Assembly: GCA_000985875.1 (NCBI GenBank)
Contig: CCRI01000009.1
Coordinates: 206,227 to 270,226 of the forward strand
Origin: Neorhizobium galegae bv. officinalis
Lineage (GTDB): Bacteria > Pseudomonadota > Alphaproteobacteria > Rhizobiales > Rhizobiaceae
Direction of reading: 5' to 3'
DNA: 64,000 nt
Below the pieces are notes generated by a model. The model made no database searches and was not told the origin of the DNA. It saw only the letters and a list, made by a program, of their open reading frames with translations. Both the position numbers and the translations under genes were made by a program. Shown one piece after another: positions 27,138 through 36,045 of this stretch (the first letter of the stretch is position 1; the number at the start of each line of letters is the position of its first letter).

Positions 27138-27900
27138 GATAGGCCTCCCTCACGCGCTGGTCCTGAATGATGTCATGCGCCAGGCCCTCGACGAGCTTGC
27201 TTCCCTGATCGAGAACGACGACGCGCTGGCAGATGCTGGTCACCACATCGATATTGTGCTCGATCACCAGGAAGCTGACGCCCAGCGACTTGTTCGCATA
27301 GAGGATCGTGTCCACCACCCGCTCAATGATCTTCGGATTGATACCCGCCATCGGCTCGTCCAGCAGGATGAGCTTCGGCTCGGGCATCAGCATGGAGGCG
27401 AACTGGATCAGCTTTTGCTGTCCGCCGGAAAGGTTGCCTGCTGGCTGATGCCGGACATCCCAGAGGCCTGCCATCTTGATCAGTTCGCGTGCCCTCTCGC
27501 GCAACCCCTCGATGCGGCTCCTGGAAAGCTTTCCGAGACCGAACGTCGCGGCGATGGAGGGAAATGTGAACATCTGGCCTGCGATGACCAGGTTCTCTTC
27601 GGCGTCGAGGGATTTGAACGTCACGGTCTTCTGAAACGACCGCAACATGCGGCCTTCCCGGGCGATCCGGTTCAGGGACCACCCGGTGATGTCCTGTCCG
27701 TCGAGAATGACAGTGCCGGTGTCCGGACGTGCAAGCCCCGTGCTGCAGTCGAAGAACGTCGACTTGCCGGACCCGTTCGGCCCGATCAGTCCGGCGATCT
27801 CACCTCTGTCGATATGGATACTGACATCGTTCACGGCTTTGACCGCGCCGTAGGACTTGCTGAGGTTCCGGATCTCCAGGAGCGGAAGATGAGCATTCAT
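27127..27900 (-). CDS. livG: Branched-chain-type ABC importer ATPase LivG
   Basis: This 257-residue ATPase is the second energising subunit of the Liv-type importer. Walker A is GPNGSGKSTFFDCSTG, the signature is LSGGQQKLIQFASML and Walker B is LILLDEPMAGINP. The C-terminal segment with SICQRVVVLDQGSKLVEG and REAYLGG is typical LivG. It overlaps livF by 11 bases and livM by 4 bases (ATGA), so all are translated together. Confidence 0.93.
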   Translation of the reverse strand: MNAHLPLLEIRNLSKSYGAVKAVNDVSIHIDRGEIAGLIGPNGSGKSTFFDCSTGLARPDTGTVILDGQDITGWSLNRIAREGRMLRSFQKTVTFKSLDAEENLVIAGQMFTFPSIAATFGLGKLSRSRIEGLRERARELIKMAGLWDVRHQPAGNLSGGQQKLIQFASMLMPEPKLILLDEPMAGINPKIIERVVDTILYANKSLGVSFLVIEHNIDVVTSICQRVVVLDQGSKLVEGLAHDIIQDQRVREAYLGG

Positions 27901-28883
27901 TTCACACCTCCGATCGCGTTCCAGAAGCGGTTGATGAGTGGGGCGAAGCCTTGTTTGAACCAGAAGACCAGAACGAGAAGGCAGGCGCCGTAGGCGATCA
28001 TCCGGACCTCTGGAGCGACACGCAACGCCTCTGTTAAGCCGACGAACAACAGGCTGCCGAAGACAGTGCCTGAGATCATTCCAGCGCCGCCACCCAGCAC
28101 GATGATCAGCATCGTTGTGGAGTAGTACATCTGGAAGGTCAGGGGGCTGACGACCGTGAGATAGTGGGCGTAGAGGCAGCCGCCGACGCCTGCGAACATC
28201 GCGCTGATCATGAACACGATCAGCTTATAATGCCAGGTGGGAACACCGAGGGATTCGGCAAGGGTCTCGTTTTCGCGGATCGCCACCATGTTCCGCCCCG
28301 CAGGAGATCTGACGATCGCCCACACCGCCAGGGTGGCCAGCACGCCGACCGCCAAGGCGAGATAGTAGAAATTGGTCGTACCGGAAACGGTGAAGGAAAG
28401 CGGTCCGAGTTCGAAATACGGTTTGGGAATGCTCGAAAGCCCCATGTCTCCCCGGGTGACAGAGACCCAGTTCTTCGCGATCGCCTGGCCGATGATGACA
28501 AACCCTAGCGTGCACATGACGAATGATGTCGAGCGGAGACGCAGGGCCGGAATTCCGAGTGGAAGTGCGGCAGCACCGGATACCAGGGCCGCCGCGATGA
28601 GATTGACGTAGAACGGGGTGCCGTAGTTGACGGCGAGCAGGCCCGCCGTATAGGCGCCGATCCCGAAGAATGCGGCCTGTGCGAGCGACAGGAGGCCCGT
28701 GTAGCCGACGAGAAGATTGAGCCCATGGGCCGGCAGCATGAATATGAGGGCAATGATCAGGGAGTGGGTCACATAGCGGCTTCCGATATAGGGAGCAGCA
28801 AGTGCTACGACGATCAGGACGACGGCGAGCGGGATTCGGAGATCTCGTCTCCGGGCCTGCGGGACGGTTTCTGTGAGAGACAT
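27897..28883 (-). CDS. livM: Branched-chain-type ABC importer permease LivM
   Basis: This 328-residue membrane protein has nine or ten hydrophobic helices and the LivM motif GLNLLVGYTGLLSLAQAAFFG near the N-terminus, followed by LVSGAAALPLGIPALRLRS. It pairs with LivH to form the transport channel. Its ATGA overlap with livG and position after livH are as usual for this operon type. Confidence 0.92.
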   Translation of the reverse strand: MSLTETVPQARRRDLRIPLAVVLIVVALAAPYIGSRYVTHSLIIALIFMLPAHGLNLLVGYTGLLSLAQAAFFGIGAYTAGLLAVNYGTPFYVNLIAAALVSGAAALPLGIPALRLRSTSFVMCTLGFVIIGQAIAKNWVSVTRGDMGLSSIPKPYFELGPLSFTVSGTTNFYYLALAVGVLATLAVWAIVRSPAGRNMVAIRENETLAESLGVPTWHYKLIVFMISAMFAGVGGCLYAHYLTVVSPLTFQMYYSTTMLIIVLGGGAGMISGTVFGSLLFVGLTEALRVAPEVRMIAYGACLLVLVFWFKQGFAPLINRFWNAIGGVK

Positions 28884-28925
28884 GTCGAGTCCTCAGACGT
28901 TCGAGAAGGTTCGGCTGGAGCTGCT

Positions 28926-29798
28926 TTAGAAGCGCGCCTGCGTCGAAAAGAGGCCATGCGGACGCCACATCAGCACGAGGATGAGGGTCGCGAAGCCGAC
29001 GGTGTCGCGGAACTGCAGGCCCACATAGGTGGCGACGAGGCTCTCGGCGATCCCCAGGATCATCGCGGCGAAGAACGTCCCGCGCACGTTGCCAAGTCCG
29101 CCCATGATGATGATCGGCAGGGTCTTGAACGTGATCAGCTCGCCCATTCCACCATAGACGCTGACGTTGACGGGCGCGGTCAGGACACCCGAGAGAGCGG
29201 CCAGGGCGGCACCGAGAATGAATGTCCGGCTCACAACCTGCGGCACGTCGATGCCAACCACTTCGCAGCATTCCACGTTCTGGGAAACCGCGCGCATGGC
29301 CATGCCGAGACGGCTGTAGGTGACCATCAGTTCGAGGCCGACGAAGACGACAAGGCAGACCACGAGGATGAGAATGCGCTGCTGTGCCAGGCTGAAGCCG
29401 AAGATCGAGATAGGCTCGATATAGCCTCCGGAGAAGAACTTGTAGCCTCCCCCGAAGACAAAGATCACGGTGTTCTGCAGGATGAGGGCGATGCCAAGGG
29501 TGGCGAGCACCCCCGACTCCGCCGGAGCGCCGACCATCCGACTCATGACGAGCTGCCCGACGACGTAGGCGACCACCATCGTCGCGAGAACGCCCACGAT
29601 GATCGAAGCCTCATAGGAAAGGCCGAGATAGTCGATGGCGAACCAGGCGCCGAACGTCCCGAGCATGTAATATTCGCCGTGAGCGAAGTTGATGGCTCGC
29701 AGCACGCCGAAGATCATCGTCATTCCGACGGCGACGATCGCGTAGACGGAACCCGTCACGATCCCATTGACGACTTGTTCGAGAACGGTCGAGAGCAT
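28926..29798 (-). CDS. livH: Branched-chain-type ABC importer permease LivH
   Basis: This 290-residue membrane protein is the LivH permease: the N-terminal VNGIVTGSVYAIVAVGMTMIF and AINFAHGEYYMLG are family signatures, and eight hydrophobic helices follow. It starts at ATG 29798, 21 bases after the binding-protein gene. The spacing to livM is 42 bases. Together with LivM, LivG and LivF this completes the importer. Confidence 0.92.
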   Translation of the reverse strand: MLSTVLEQVVNGIVTGSVYAIVAVGMTMIFGVLRAINFAHGEYYMLGTFGAWFAIDYLGLSYEASIIVGVLATMVVAYVVGQLVMSRMVGAPAESGVLATLGIALILQNTVIFVFGGGYKFFSGGYIEPISIFGFSLAQQRILILVVCLVVFVGLELMVTYSRLGMAMRAVSQNVECCEVVGIDVPQVVSRTFILGAALAALSGVLTAPVNVSVYGGMGELITFKTLPIIIMGGLGNVRGTFFAAMILGIAESLVATYVGLQFRDTVGFATLILVLMWRPHGLFSTQARF

Positions 29799-29819
29799 GG
29801 ACGTACTCCTCCCAGCGAA

Positions 29820-31007
29820 TTACTTGGCAGGGTACTGGATGTCTGCCGAGTATGCACCCTTGATGCTCGGAACACCCTTCTCGATCTGCAGAAGGATCAT
29901 CGGCAGGCGAGCCTGGTTGTGATCGTCGAAGGTGACGTCGCCGACGGGGCTCTTGTACTTGATCTTCGAAAGGGCGTCGCGGACCTTACTCTTGTCGGCG
30001 CTGCCAGCCTGCTTGATTGCGGCGGCGAGCAGGTTGACTGTGTCCCAGTGGACATAGGCGTGGTTGTTCGGAGCTTCCTTGTAGGTCGTCGTGAACTTCT
30101 CGACGAAGGCCTTGCTGGCCGGGGAGTCGAACTGCGGCAACCATGCAGCGGCCTCAACGGCGCCTTCCAAGGCGGTCGGAGCCGATTTGATGGTCTTCTC
30201 GGTATTGAACTCGCCGTTGCCGATGAGGGTGACTTTTCCCGCGATGCCGAGTTCGACCATCTGACGGGCGAGGATCGGCGTCGTGTCGGCAAGACCGTAG
30301 TAGATGATCGCCTGCGCACCGTTGTCGCGGATCTTGGCGAGAACGCTGCGGAAATCGACTTCGCCTTCCTTGTAGTAATCCTCGCTGAGGATCTGCCCCT
30401 TGAATTCCGGAAGGTACTTCTTCGTGAAGGTAATGGCCGAGCGGCCGTAGTCGCTGTCTACCGAAAGAACTGCGAACTTGGTGAAGCCTCGCTGCTCAGC
30501 GGCATATTTGGCGACGACGAGCGCACGGTTTTCGTCCGTCGGGTAGTTGCGGTAGGTCCATTTGAAGCCGCCGACACCTGCCTGGTAGGTGATCTTTGGG
30601 TTCGAAGATGCTGCGTTCAGGAGGAGCACCTCAGCGTCTTCCGCGACAGGCTGCATGGCGAGGGTCACCGAGCTCGAAACGTCGCCGATGATGAAGTCGA
30701 CACCTTCCTGGTCGATCAGGCGGCGGGTCGCCGAGACCCCTTCGACCGGCGTGCCCTGGCTGTCCGCGTTGAAGAGCTGGATCTTCGTGCCGTTGACGCC
30801 GCCGGCATCATTGATGTCTTTCACCGCAAGCTCAGCGCCTCGCAGCGAGAAACCGCCGTAGCGGGCATTCGGTCCGCTCATCGGCGCGACGATCCCGAGC
30901 TTGATCGTGTCGGCTGCCTGCGCCGTGGCAGTGAAAGGAACTGATCCGGCGATCGCGAGGATCGCCGTGGAGATGCAAAGCATTCTGCGATTGAATTGAT
31001 GTGTCAT
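29820..31007 (-). CDS. ABC importer periplasmic binding protein (Liv/amide type)
   Basis: This 395-residue protein has a signal peptide (RRMLCISTAILAIAGSVPF, cleavage after AQA) and then IKLGIVAPMSGPNARYGGFS, the N-terminal ligand-site pattern of the LivJ/AmiC type. It captures the substrate in the periplasm and sets the specificity of the importer. The ligand is not determined by the sequence; with a hydantoinase and aminotransferase nearby, an amino-acid-like cyclic amide is a reasonable guess. Start ATG 31007 follows GGAGCGGGAAC and the operator at 31128-31172. Confidence 0.88.
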   Translation of the reverse strand: MTHQFNRRMLCISTAILAIAGSVPFTATAQAADTIKLGIVAPMSGPNARYGGFSLRGAELAVKDINDAGGVNGTKIQLFNADSQGTPVEGVSATRRLIDQEGVDFIIGDVSSSVTLAMQPVAEDAEVLLLNAASSNPKITYQAGVGGFKWTYRNYPTDENRALVVAKYAAEQRGFTKFAVLSVDSDYGRSAITFTKKYLPEFKGQILSEDYYKEGEVDFRSVLAKIRDNGAQAIIYYGLADTTPILARQMVELGIAGKVTLIGNGEFNTEKTIKSAPTALEGAVEAAAWLPQFDSPASKAFVEKFTTTYKEAPNNHAYVHWDTVNLLAAAIKQAGSADKSKVRDALSKIKYKSPVGDVTFDDHNQARLPMILLQIEKGVPSIKGAYSADIQYPAK

Positions 31008-31127
31008 GTTCCCGCTCCGTGTTTCGGATGATCTCGTCGGCTTTCTGCCGGCATTTGCCGCTTTGGCGGTTCTTATTGGGCAGCTTCATGCTGAGCCAGA
31101 TGTCACAGTAGGTTCATGCGGCCGGGT

Positions 31128-31172
31128 TTGGCCAACACAACTCCTTTCTGCCGCTATAGGGTTTCCTTATGG
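31128..31172 (-). promoter_or_regulatory. Operator upstream of the ABC importer operon
   Basis: TTGGCCAACACAACT at 31128-31142 is identical to 24079-24093. It is followed at the same distance by CTATAG...CTTATGG (31154-31172), the same inverted repeat as in the first operator with one arm slightly degenerate. The spacing between the two elements is within one base in both copies. It lies 120-165 bases before the binding-protein start on the minus strand. Confidence 0.68.
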
Positions 31173-31304
31173 CGAGTGCACGCTCGCGAGACCTTGGCCG
31201 AGGTAGCTATGACTTGGCAACATGCCTGCGTTGACGGCAAATGCATACATTGTGAGCGGTGACGAGCCTATAGTATGGGCATCAGTGAACCATGGAGAGA
31301 TATA

Positions 31305-31442
31305 GTGAAGCTCCGAGAAAGACTAAGAAGGTATGCAGAGCTACGACGCGCAGTCCGAGAGCTCGAGGGTCTCGATGATCGAACCCTTCACGACATCGGA
31401 GTAGCCCGATCTCATATCCGCGGTGCCGTCGAGGGCCGCTGA
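31305..31442 (+). CDS. DUF1127 small protein
   Basis: This 45-residue protein (GTG start at 31305 after GGAGAG) matches DUF1127: a basic helix (KLRERLRRYAELRRAVREL) then LDDRTLHDIGVARSHIRG, where the family core L-x-x-R-x-L-x-D-I-G-V is seen. The 20-residue spacing before that core equals the classic family layout, which supports the GTG start over the upstream in-frame ATG at 31275. Role unknown; related small proteins act in RNA turnover and stress. Confidence 0.75.
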   Translation: MKLRERLRRYAELRRAVRELEGLDDRTLHDIGVARSHIRGAVEGR

Positions 31443-31860
31443 ATGCGCGCTGTGATTTGGGGTACGAGAGTCATGCCTGACAGCCGCAGACCGTCAACTG
31501 ATCAATCGATGGTCCGCTGCCGTAGCGTGACGGTCGCGCAGTCACCGACGAGATGAGCGGGCGCGCTACTGCTGGTCCTTAGCACTTGAGGCGCCGAGGA
31601 GTATCCAGATCCGACAAGATTTTCGATGACTCAGCACGTCAGTGCAGGACCTGTGAGAGGAACTCCTCGGTCTAGGCTGACATCTCACGGTTCAGGCCCG
31701 CAAGCGGGCCATGTTCCGGCTCCCTCCCTAGCCTGCTCCGGGGTACCAGGGCCGCCTCAACGAACGGCGCAGTCGCAGCGTGCAACCTTCCATGGCTCCG
31801 ATCATTTTGTCATCGCCACAGAACACGTTCCCTGATCATCCGGGCAACAGCTAGTATCTC
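31443..31860. other. Gap without a recognisable gene
   Basis: These 418 bases contain no frame with family similarity or ribosome binding site. They separate a DUF1127 gene from a decayed TniQ-like frame and are probably eroded DNA at an old insertion. Confidence 0.4.
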
Positions 31861-32525
31861 GATGTCGTCGATGCGAAAGGCCATGTCTACCGCAATGCTA
31901 GATCATCCGCCTGTTCACCATCCCGGCTGTATCTCCTCGATCATCTCCGCATGCAGTCAACAAATTGCTGGACGAACTCATGCTCGATCTGGAAGAGCAG
32001 GACGAACATGACGACATCGTCTCCCTCGACTACGCTTTCAAGCGAGCCGGCTGCCGGATCTCGGACATCATCGTGGGAATGGTCAACGGAGGAATCGCGA
32101 AGCGCTACCTCTCCAAGGATCCCACGAAGATCGGGTTCGCGAGACTGCTCGTTAGCCTACGCGAGGTGAAGGCGGAATTCGCTCCCGAATCTCCCGGCCT
32201 GAAACGGCATGAATTCGCGCGGACGCTTGGTCTCGATCGCGCGACGGCGATGGCATTCTTCGAATCCGGTTTCTTCGAATTCGGCCATTCGGAGGGCAGA
32301 GTTAACCGCCGAGCCCACGATACCGTCACGCAGGAATCGTTCGACGCGTTCTTCCGCGAACATGCGAGTTTGGCCGAACTTGCCAGGGGCTGGATGCAGC
32401 CGAGTAAACTGCGGACGGGTCTGACCAGGGCATCTATCCTCCCGGTCTGGGCTTGCCGGGAACGCAGGATCGCAACCTTCTATCGACGATCTGACGTCGA
32501 AGCCTACCGCGGCAGAAATTGTTAA
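31861..32525 (+). pseudogene. Decayed TniQ-like transposition protein
   Basis: Two reading frames together look like the C-terminal half of a TniQ-family protein (helper of Tn7/Tn5053-type transposition). Around 31861-31960, one frame gives DVVDAKGHVYRNARSS, like the DAxGxxYRS repeat of TniQ. From 31965 another gives CRISDIIVGMVNGGIAKRYL then KIGFARLLVSLREVKAEF and, later, FDAFFREHASLAELARGWM and FYRRSDVEAY. There is no ATG start, the N-terminal zinc region is missing, and a frameshift is needed between the parts. A terminator follows. No transposase is present. Confidence 0.5.
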
Positions 32526-32552
32526 GTCTGTCCTCGACATCCAGAACATTCG

Positions 32553-32583
32553 AAGCCCTGGCACCAAGTGCCGGGGCTTTTTT
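32553..32583 (+). terminator. Rho-independent terminator
   Basis: An 11-base-pair stem (AGCCCTGGCAC at 32554-32564 and GTGCCGGGGCT at 32568-32578, one T-G pair) with a CAA loop is followed by six T residues. It lies 28 bases after the TniQ-like frame. Confidence 0.85.
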
Positions 32584-32700
32584 ATGCGACTTTCGCTGGA
32601 CGTGCTTAAAAACCGTGTCGGATCTGAGAGCGCTATCGTGCCATCTCAGCGGGTATGTCTGGAAAGGCACCATTGTTTCGAAACAACAATTTTCGAAACC

Positions 32701-32754
32701 GTGACTTTTCTCAGTGGTCTGCTCAGAATTGAGAAGGCCGCTCAGAAAAGTCAC
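32701..32754. repeat. 54-base inverted repeat
   Basis: GTGACTTTTCTCAG at 32701-32714 pairs with CTCAGAAAAGTCAC at 32741-32754 (13 of 14), with a further inner GGTCTGCTCA/TGAGAAGGCC pairing around GAAT. Just upstream, TTTCGAAA occurs twice. This looks like the terminal part of an eroded mobile element or a recombinase site; no cognate gene is seen. Confidence 0.45.
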
Positions 32755-32851
32755 TGCAGTGTTCATCAACAATCACGTCCGTGACTGCTGTAGCGCCGTT
32801 CGATTTCGAGCGCTTCAGGACCTTCCTACCGACCGGTGAATCCTGCAGCAG

Positions 32852-34216
32852 CTAGAGGCTGCCTTGCCGTGGCGCTGGGAAGGTGACCCTGACTCTGAGG
32901 CCGGGGGAATTGTCGGATAGTTCAATCCGCGCATCGTGCAGATCGCAGATAGCCTTCACCAGGCTCAGTCCAAGACCTGAGCCGACGGTGGTTCTGCTTT
33001 TTTCGAGACGATAGAAGCGTTCCAGCACGCGCCTGCGCTCCGGCTCCGGTATCCCCGGGCCGTTGTCGCTGACGCTGAGAGCAACTCCTCCGGCATGAGG
33101 CGATAGTTCCAGGGATGTGCGGGTGCCGGCAGGAGTGTGACGCATGGAGTTCGCCAGCAGGTTTGCCAGCATCTGCCTGATCAGGTCCGGATCGCAACTG
33201 ATCCAGCAGTCGCCGTCCCCCAGCTTCAAATGGAGCTCGTGACCTTCTTCAGACGCGGTGACCTCGTAGATTTCGTAGATGTCGCGCACGAGGTCTCCGA
33301 AATCGACCAATCTGAAGTGCGCCGTCCTGCTTCTTGCTTCGATCTGCGCAATCCGCAGGAGCGCGTCGAAGGTGCTGGCAATCGCAGCCAGCTCCTGGAG
33401 TGCCGCGCCGACAGCGCCTTTTACTTCGTCCATATCCTCCCGGTGAAGAGCATCATCGAGGACGAGGAAGGTGCGTCCGATAGGCGTCTTGAGGTCGTGA
33501 GCAATGTCTGTCGTCACCTGCTTCAGCGCGATGACGCTCGCTTCCAGCCGTGTCAAAGCCACGTTCACCTCGCTCGACAGCACGTCGATCTCATCCATCC
33601 GCGGCGATACCGGCAAGCGTTTGGAAAGCTCTCCATGACCGATGGCGTGGGCGGTCTGCGAGAGTGCGAAGATGCGGTTGCGGGAACGATATCTCAATAC
33701 TGCGGCCCCGCCGAGACCTACGGCGAACACGATGGCTGTGGTCCATCCGAAGCTTACGAGAACGATCCTCGCCAGTTGATCGGTATCTCCCTCGCTGATG
33801 CCGACGATCAGGTCATTGTCGCCGAGCTGACCCCTGAAGAGCTTGTAGCTCGTCGATGCGTCATGCTGGTCATCCGGAGCAAGGTCGGAGAACCCGCTCG
33901 GCACGCCGCTGATGGCCGCATTTCCGGCAATGACGCCCCCCGTCCTGTCCCGGAGCGTGTATATCGTCTCCTGGCCGCGGATGGCGGGACCGTGGCTGTT
34001 GATCATGTCGATCGCCCCGGACACCCCGCGGGCGCGGAAGGTCGCCTCTATTTCGCGGTAGCGCTCCATGACGGCTGCATCGAGACGGTCGTCCAGGTAG
34101 GCGAGCACCATCTGGTATGCGACGACATTCGCTCCGAGATAGGACACGACAAACAGCGAACTGTAGATGATGGCGAGTCGGACCGCCGTGCTCTTGAAGA
34201 AGCTACCGCCGCGCAT
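32852..34216 (-). CDS. Membrane sensor histidine kinase
   Basis: This 454-residue sensor kinase has a transmembrane helix near residues 12-34, a periplasmic domain of about 110 residues, and a second helix near 150-172, then HAMP. The phosphoacceptor box is TTDIAHDLKTPIGRTFLVLD, the N box is MLANLLANSMRHTP, and G boxes are SDNGPGIPEP and VGSGLGLSLVKAICDLHD. It overlaps the response regulator gene by 14 bases. Its signal is not determined; a membrane protein and small periplasmic proteins are nearby. Confidence 0.9.
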   Translation of the reverse strand: MRGGSFFKSTAVRLAIIYSSLFVVSYLGANVVAYQMVLAYLDDRLDAAVMERYREIEATFRARGVSGAIDMINSHGPAIRGQETIYTLRDRTGGVIAGNAAISGVPSGFSDLAPDDQHDASTSYKLFRGQLGDNDLIVGISEGDTDQLARIVLVSFGWTTAIVFAVGLGGAAVLRYRSRNRIFALSQTAHAIGHGELSKRLPVSPRMDEIDVLSSEVNVALTRLEASVIALKQVTTDIAHDLKTPIGRTFLVLDDALHREDMDEVKGAVGAALQELAAIASTFDALLRIAQIEARSRTAHFRLVDFGDLVRDIYEIYEVTASEEGHELHLKLGDGDCWISCDPDLIRQMLANLLANSMRHTPAGTRTSLELSPHAGGVALSVSDNGPGIPEPERRRVLERFYRLEKSRTTVGSGLGLSLVKAICDLHDARIELSDNSPGLRVRVTFPAPRQGSL

Positions 34217-34880
34217 GCAGGGAGTAGCCGATGTTACGCACGGTATGGAGGAGCGGAAAGTCGAAAGGCTTGTCGATCTTCGCCCGGAGCCTGCTGATAT
34301 GCGTCTCCACGACGGAGCTTTGTGGATCGAAGTTGAAGTTCCAGATCCTTTCGAGAAGCATCGTCTTGGTAAGCACCCTACCCTCGTTACGCATCAGGAG
34401 TTCGAGCAGCGAAAACTCTCGGGGAAGCAGGTCGAGGAGCGTCCCCGCCCGCTCGGCCGTTCGCTTGACCAGGTCCATCTCGAGATCGCCGACGCGCAGC
34501 CTCGTCTTCTCCGTGGCTATTGGCGGACGCCTGACAAGGGCATTTATCCTGGCCGTAAGCTCGGAAAAAGCGAACGGCTTTACGAGGTAGTCGTCTCCAC
34601 CGGACTCCAGACCCTCCACGCGGTCGTCCACGCCGCTCATGGACGTGAGGAACAGCACGGGCGTGCGGACGGAGGCGGCGCGAAGAGTCTTGACGATGGT
34701 GAGACCATCCAGAGCCGGAACCATCCGGTCGACGACCACGATGTCATGGGACGCATCAAGACCGGCTGCCAGTCCGTCCCGCCCGTCGCGAACCCAATCG
34801 ACGACATGGCCCGCGGACGCCAGGCCTTTGACGACGTAGCCGCCCGTCTTCTCGTCGTCTTCAATGAGGAGGATTTTCAT
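34203..34880 (-). CDS. OmpR-family response regulator
   Basis: This 225-residue response regulator has a receiver domain with acidic pocket EDD (8-9), phosphoacceptor Asp51 (IVVVDRMVPALDG), LTS near 80 and Lys in DDYLVKPFAFSEL near 100, followed by a winged-helix OmpR domain (LPREFSLLELLMRNEGRVLT). ATG 34880 gives a canonical MKILLIEDDEKTGG; a GTG at 34901 is in frame but has no ribosome binding site. It is the partner of the overlapping kinase. Confidence 0.93.
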   Translation of the reverse strand: MKILLIEDDEKTGGYVVKGLASAGHVVDWVRDGRDGLAAGLDASHDIVVVDRMVPALDGLTIVKTLRAASVRTPVLFLTSMSGVDDRVEGLESGGDDYLVKPFAFSELTARINALVRRPPIATEKTRLRVGDLEMDLVKRTAERAGTLLDLLPREFSLLELLMRNEGRVLTKTMLLERIWNFNFDPQSSVVETHISRLRAKIDKPFDFPLLHTVRNIGYSLHARR

Positions 34881-34957
34881 GAGGTTTCCGGGTCTGGACA
34901 CGAGGGGGAGGAAGACAGGCGCCGCCGGGATTCCGAAGCCTGAGGATTGGGACTTTG

Positions 34958-35521
34958 TTACGGCAGGAGGCTATCTCGACTCGACGGAACGGGCCCGGGT
35001 CCAGCTTCCAGTCGCCGTTGTTCCTGCTTTCGCTTGCCATAGGGCGTGAGGCGCCGGGGTTTGTAGATCGACAGTGCAAGCGGGATGAGAAGTACGATCA
35101 GGCCAGCGGAAGCGTGGACCACCGTAGAAAGTCGGACGTGGAAGAGCTCCGGATTTTCGAGGTCCGGGGCATCCGCCAGACGGCTGATGCCCTCTAGTTG
35201 CAACACGAGGACGCCCCCGGCGAACGTGGTGATCATCAGCTTTGCGACAACCCACCAATGTCGGATCAAACCCCATTGGGTTGCGAGAGATTGGATTATT
35301 CCTATTGCCAGCGCAGCCAGTAACAGGGGGATGATGACGGTCCACGTGATGATTTCCATTGAAGGGTAGACTGCCATCGTCACGACGGCGTCTGACGTGG
35401 CGATGCCAGTGATAGCAAGGACCAGGAACGCCGAGATCGCGCCCAGAAGCCCGACAGATGTCGCTACGTGGGTCACCAGCATCAGCCTACGCGTCCTTGG
35501 ACCTACCATAGTGTTCTTCAA
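34958..35521 (-). CDS. Four-helix membrane protein (DUF2269-like)
   Basis: This 187-residue protein has four hydrophobic helices (about 14-36, 47-80, 88-110 and 130-150) and a basic tail. The pattern fits the DUF2269 family of small integral membrane proteins with unknown role. Starts at 35521 or 35509 are both possible. It is co-oriented with the response regulator gene 77 bases downstream, so it may be part of the same signalling operon. Confidence 0.6.
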   Translation of the reverse strand: MKNTMVGPRTRRLMLVTHVATSVGLLGAISAFLVLAITGIATSDAVVTMAVYPSMEIITWTVIIPLLLAALAIGIIQSLATQWGLIRHWWVVAKLMITTFAGGVLVLQLEGISRLADAPDLENPELFHVRLSTVVHASAGLIVLLIPLALSIYKPRRLTPYGKRKQEQRRLEAGPGPVPSSRDSLLP

Positions 35522-35627
35522 ACGGGTTTCACCTTACAAAAATGTAAACTGGGCGAAAGGTGGCTGACAAAGCTCCGATCTAACTTCCTCACACTGCGCC
35601 ATGCAGTTGTTGAATGAGGAAACGATC

Positions 35628-35900
35628 ATGAAGTCTAAGCTGATCATCATATCAGTCGCTCTCGCAGCCGTCGCCGGTCCAGCATGGGCGAACGGCCCCC
35701 TCGCCTCCGGCGTATCCCAGGTCGATGCGATTGTCCAAGGTCATGCCAGCCCCGGTGATGCTGCAGTCGCCACGTCGGACCGAAACGTAAAGTTCCGGGT
35801 CCTTGACAACGGTGCTGTCGAGCGCACCAACAAGCGGTTTGGCACGGTATCGGTAACGGACCCGCATGCCGAATTCCGTAAGTCCCGCGACAATCGCTGA
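35628..35900 (+). CDS. Small secreted protein
   Basis: This 90-residue protein begins with a signal peptide (MKSKLIIISVALAAVAGPAW, cleavage after AWA). The short mature part is soluble and contains DPHAEFRKSRDNR at its end. No family is recognised. It is divergent from the two-component operon and has GAGGAAACG before the ATG, so it might be a target of that system. Confidence 0.6.
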   Translation: MKSKLIIISVALAAVAGPAWANGPLASGVSQVDAIVQGHASPGDAAVATSDRNVKFRVLDNGAVERTNKRFGTVSVTDPHAEFRKSRDNR

Positions 35901-36045
35901 TCCCTTACGTCGCTGGCGTGGCTGACCGCACCACCTGACCGTGGACCGCGCAGCCCCGTTACCGCAGGCTATCCAACACACCCACTGATCCGTCAACCAC
36001 GGTCGCAAATCACGTGGCGCGGTCAATTCTGAAGGAATACGCATT

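Noticed and set aside
28725..30944. A plus-strand open frame of 739 codons across livM, livH and the binding-protein gene
   Set aside because: It is a shadow of three firmly identified minus-strand genes. Its amino-acid composition (His, Asp, Arg runs) is typical of reverse-complement frames.
32852..34880. Reading the two-component system as copper-specific (CopRS/CusRS)
   Set aside because: It is 7 kb from the copper operon, which already has a CueR-type promoter, and the sensor domain has no metal-ligand pattern such as conserved His pairs.
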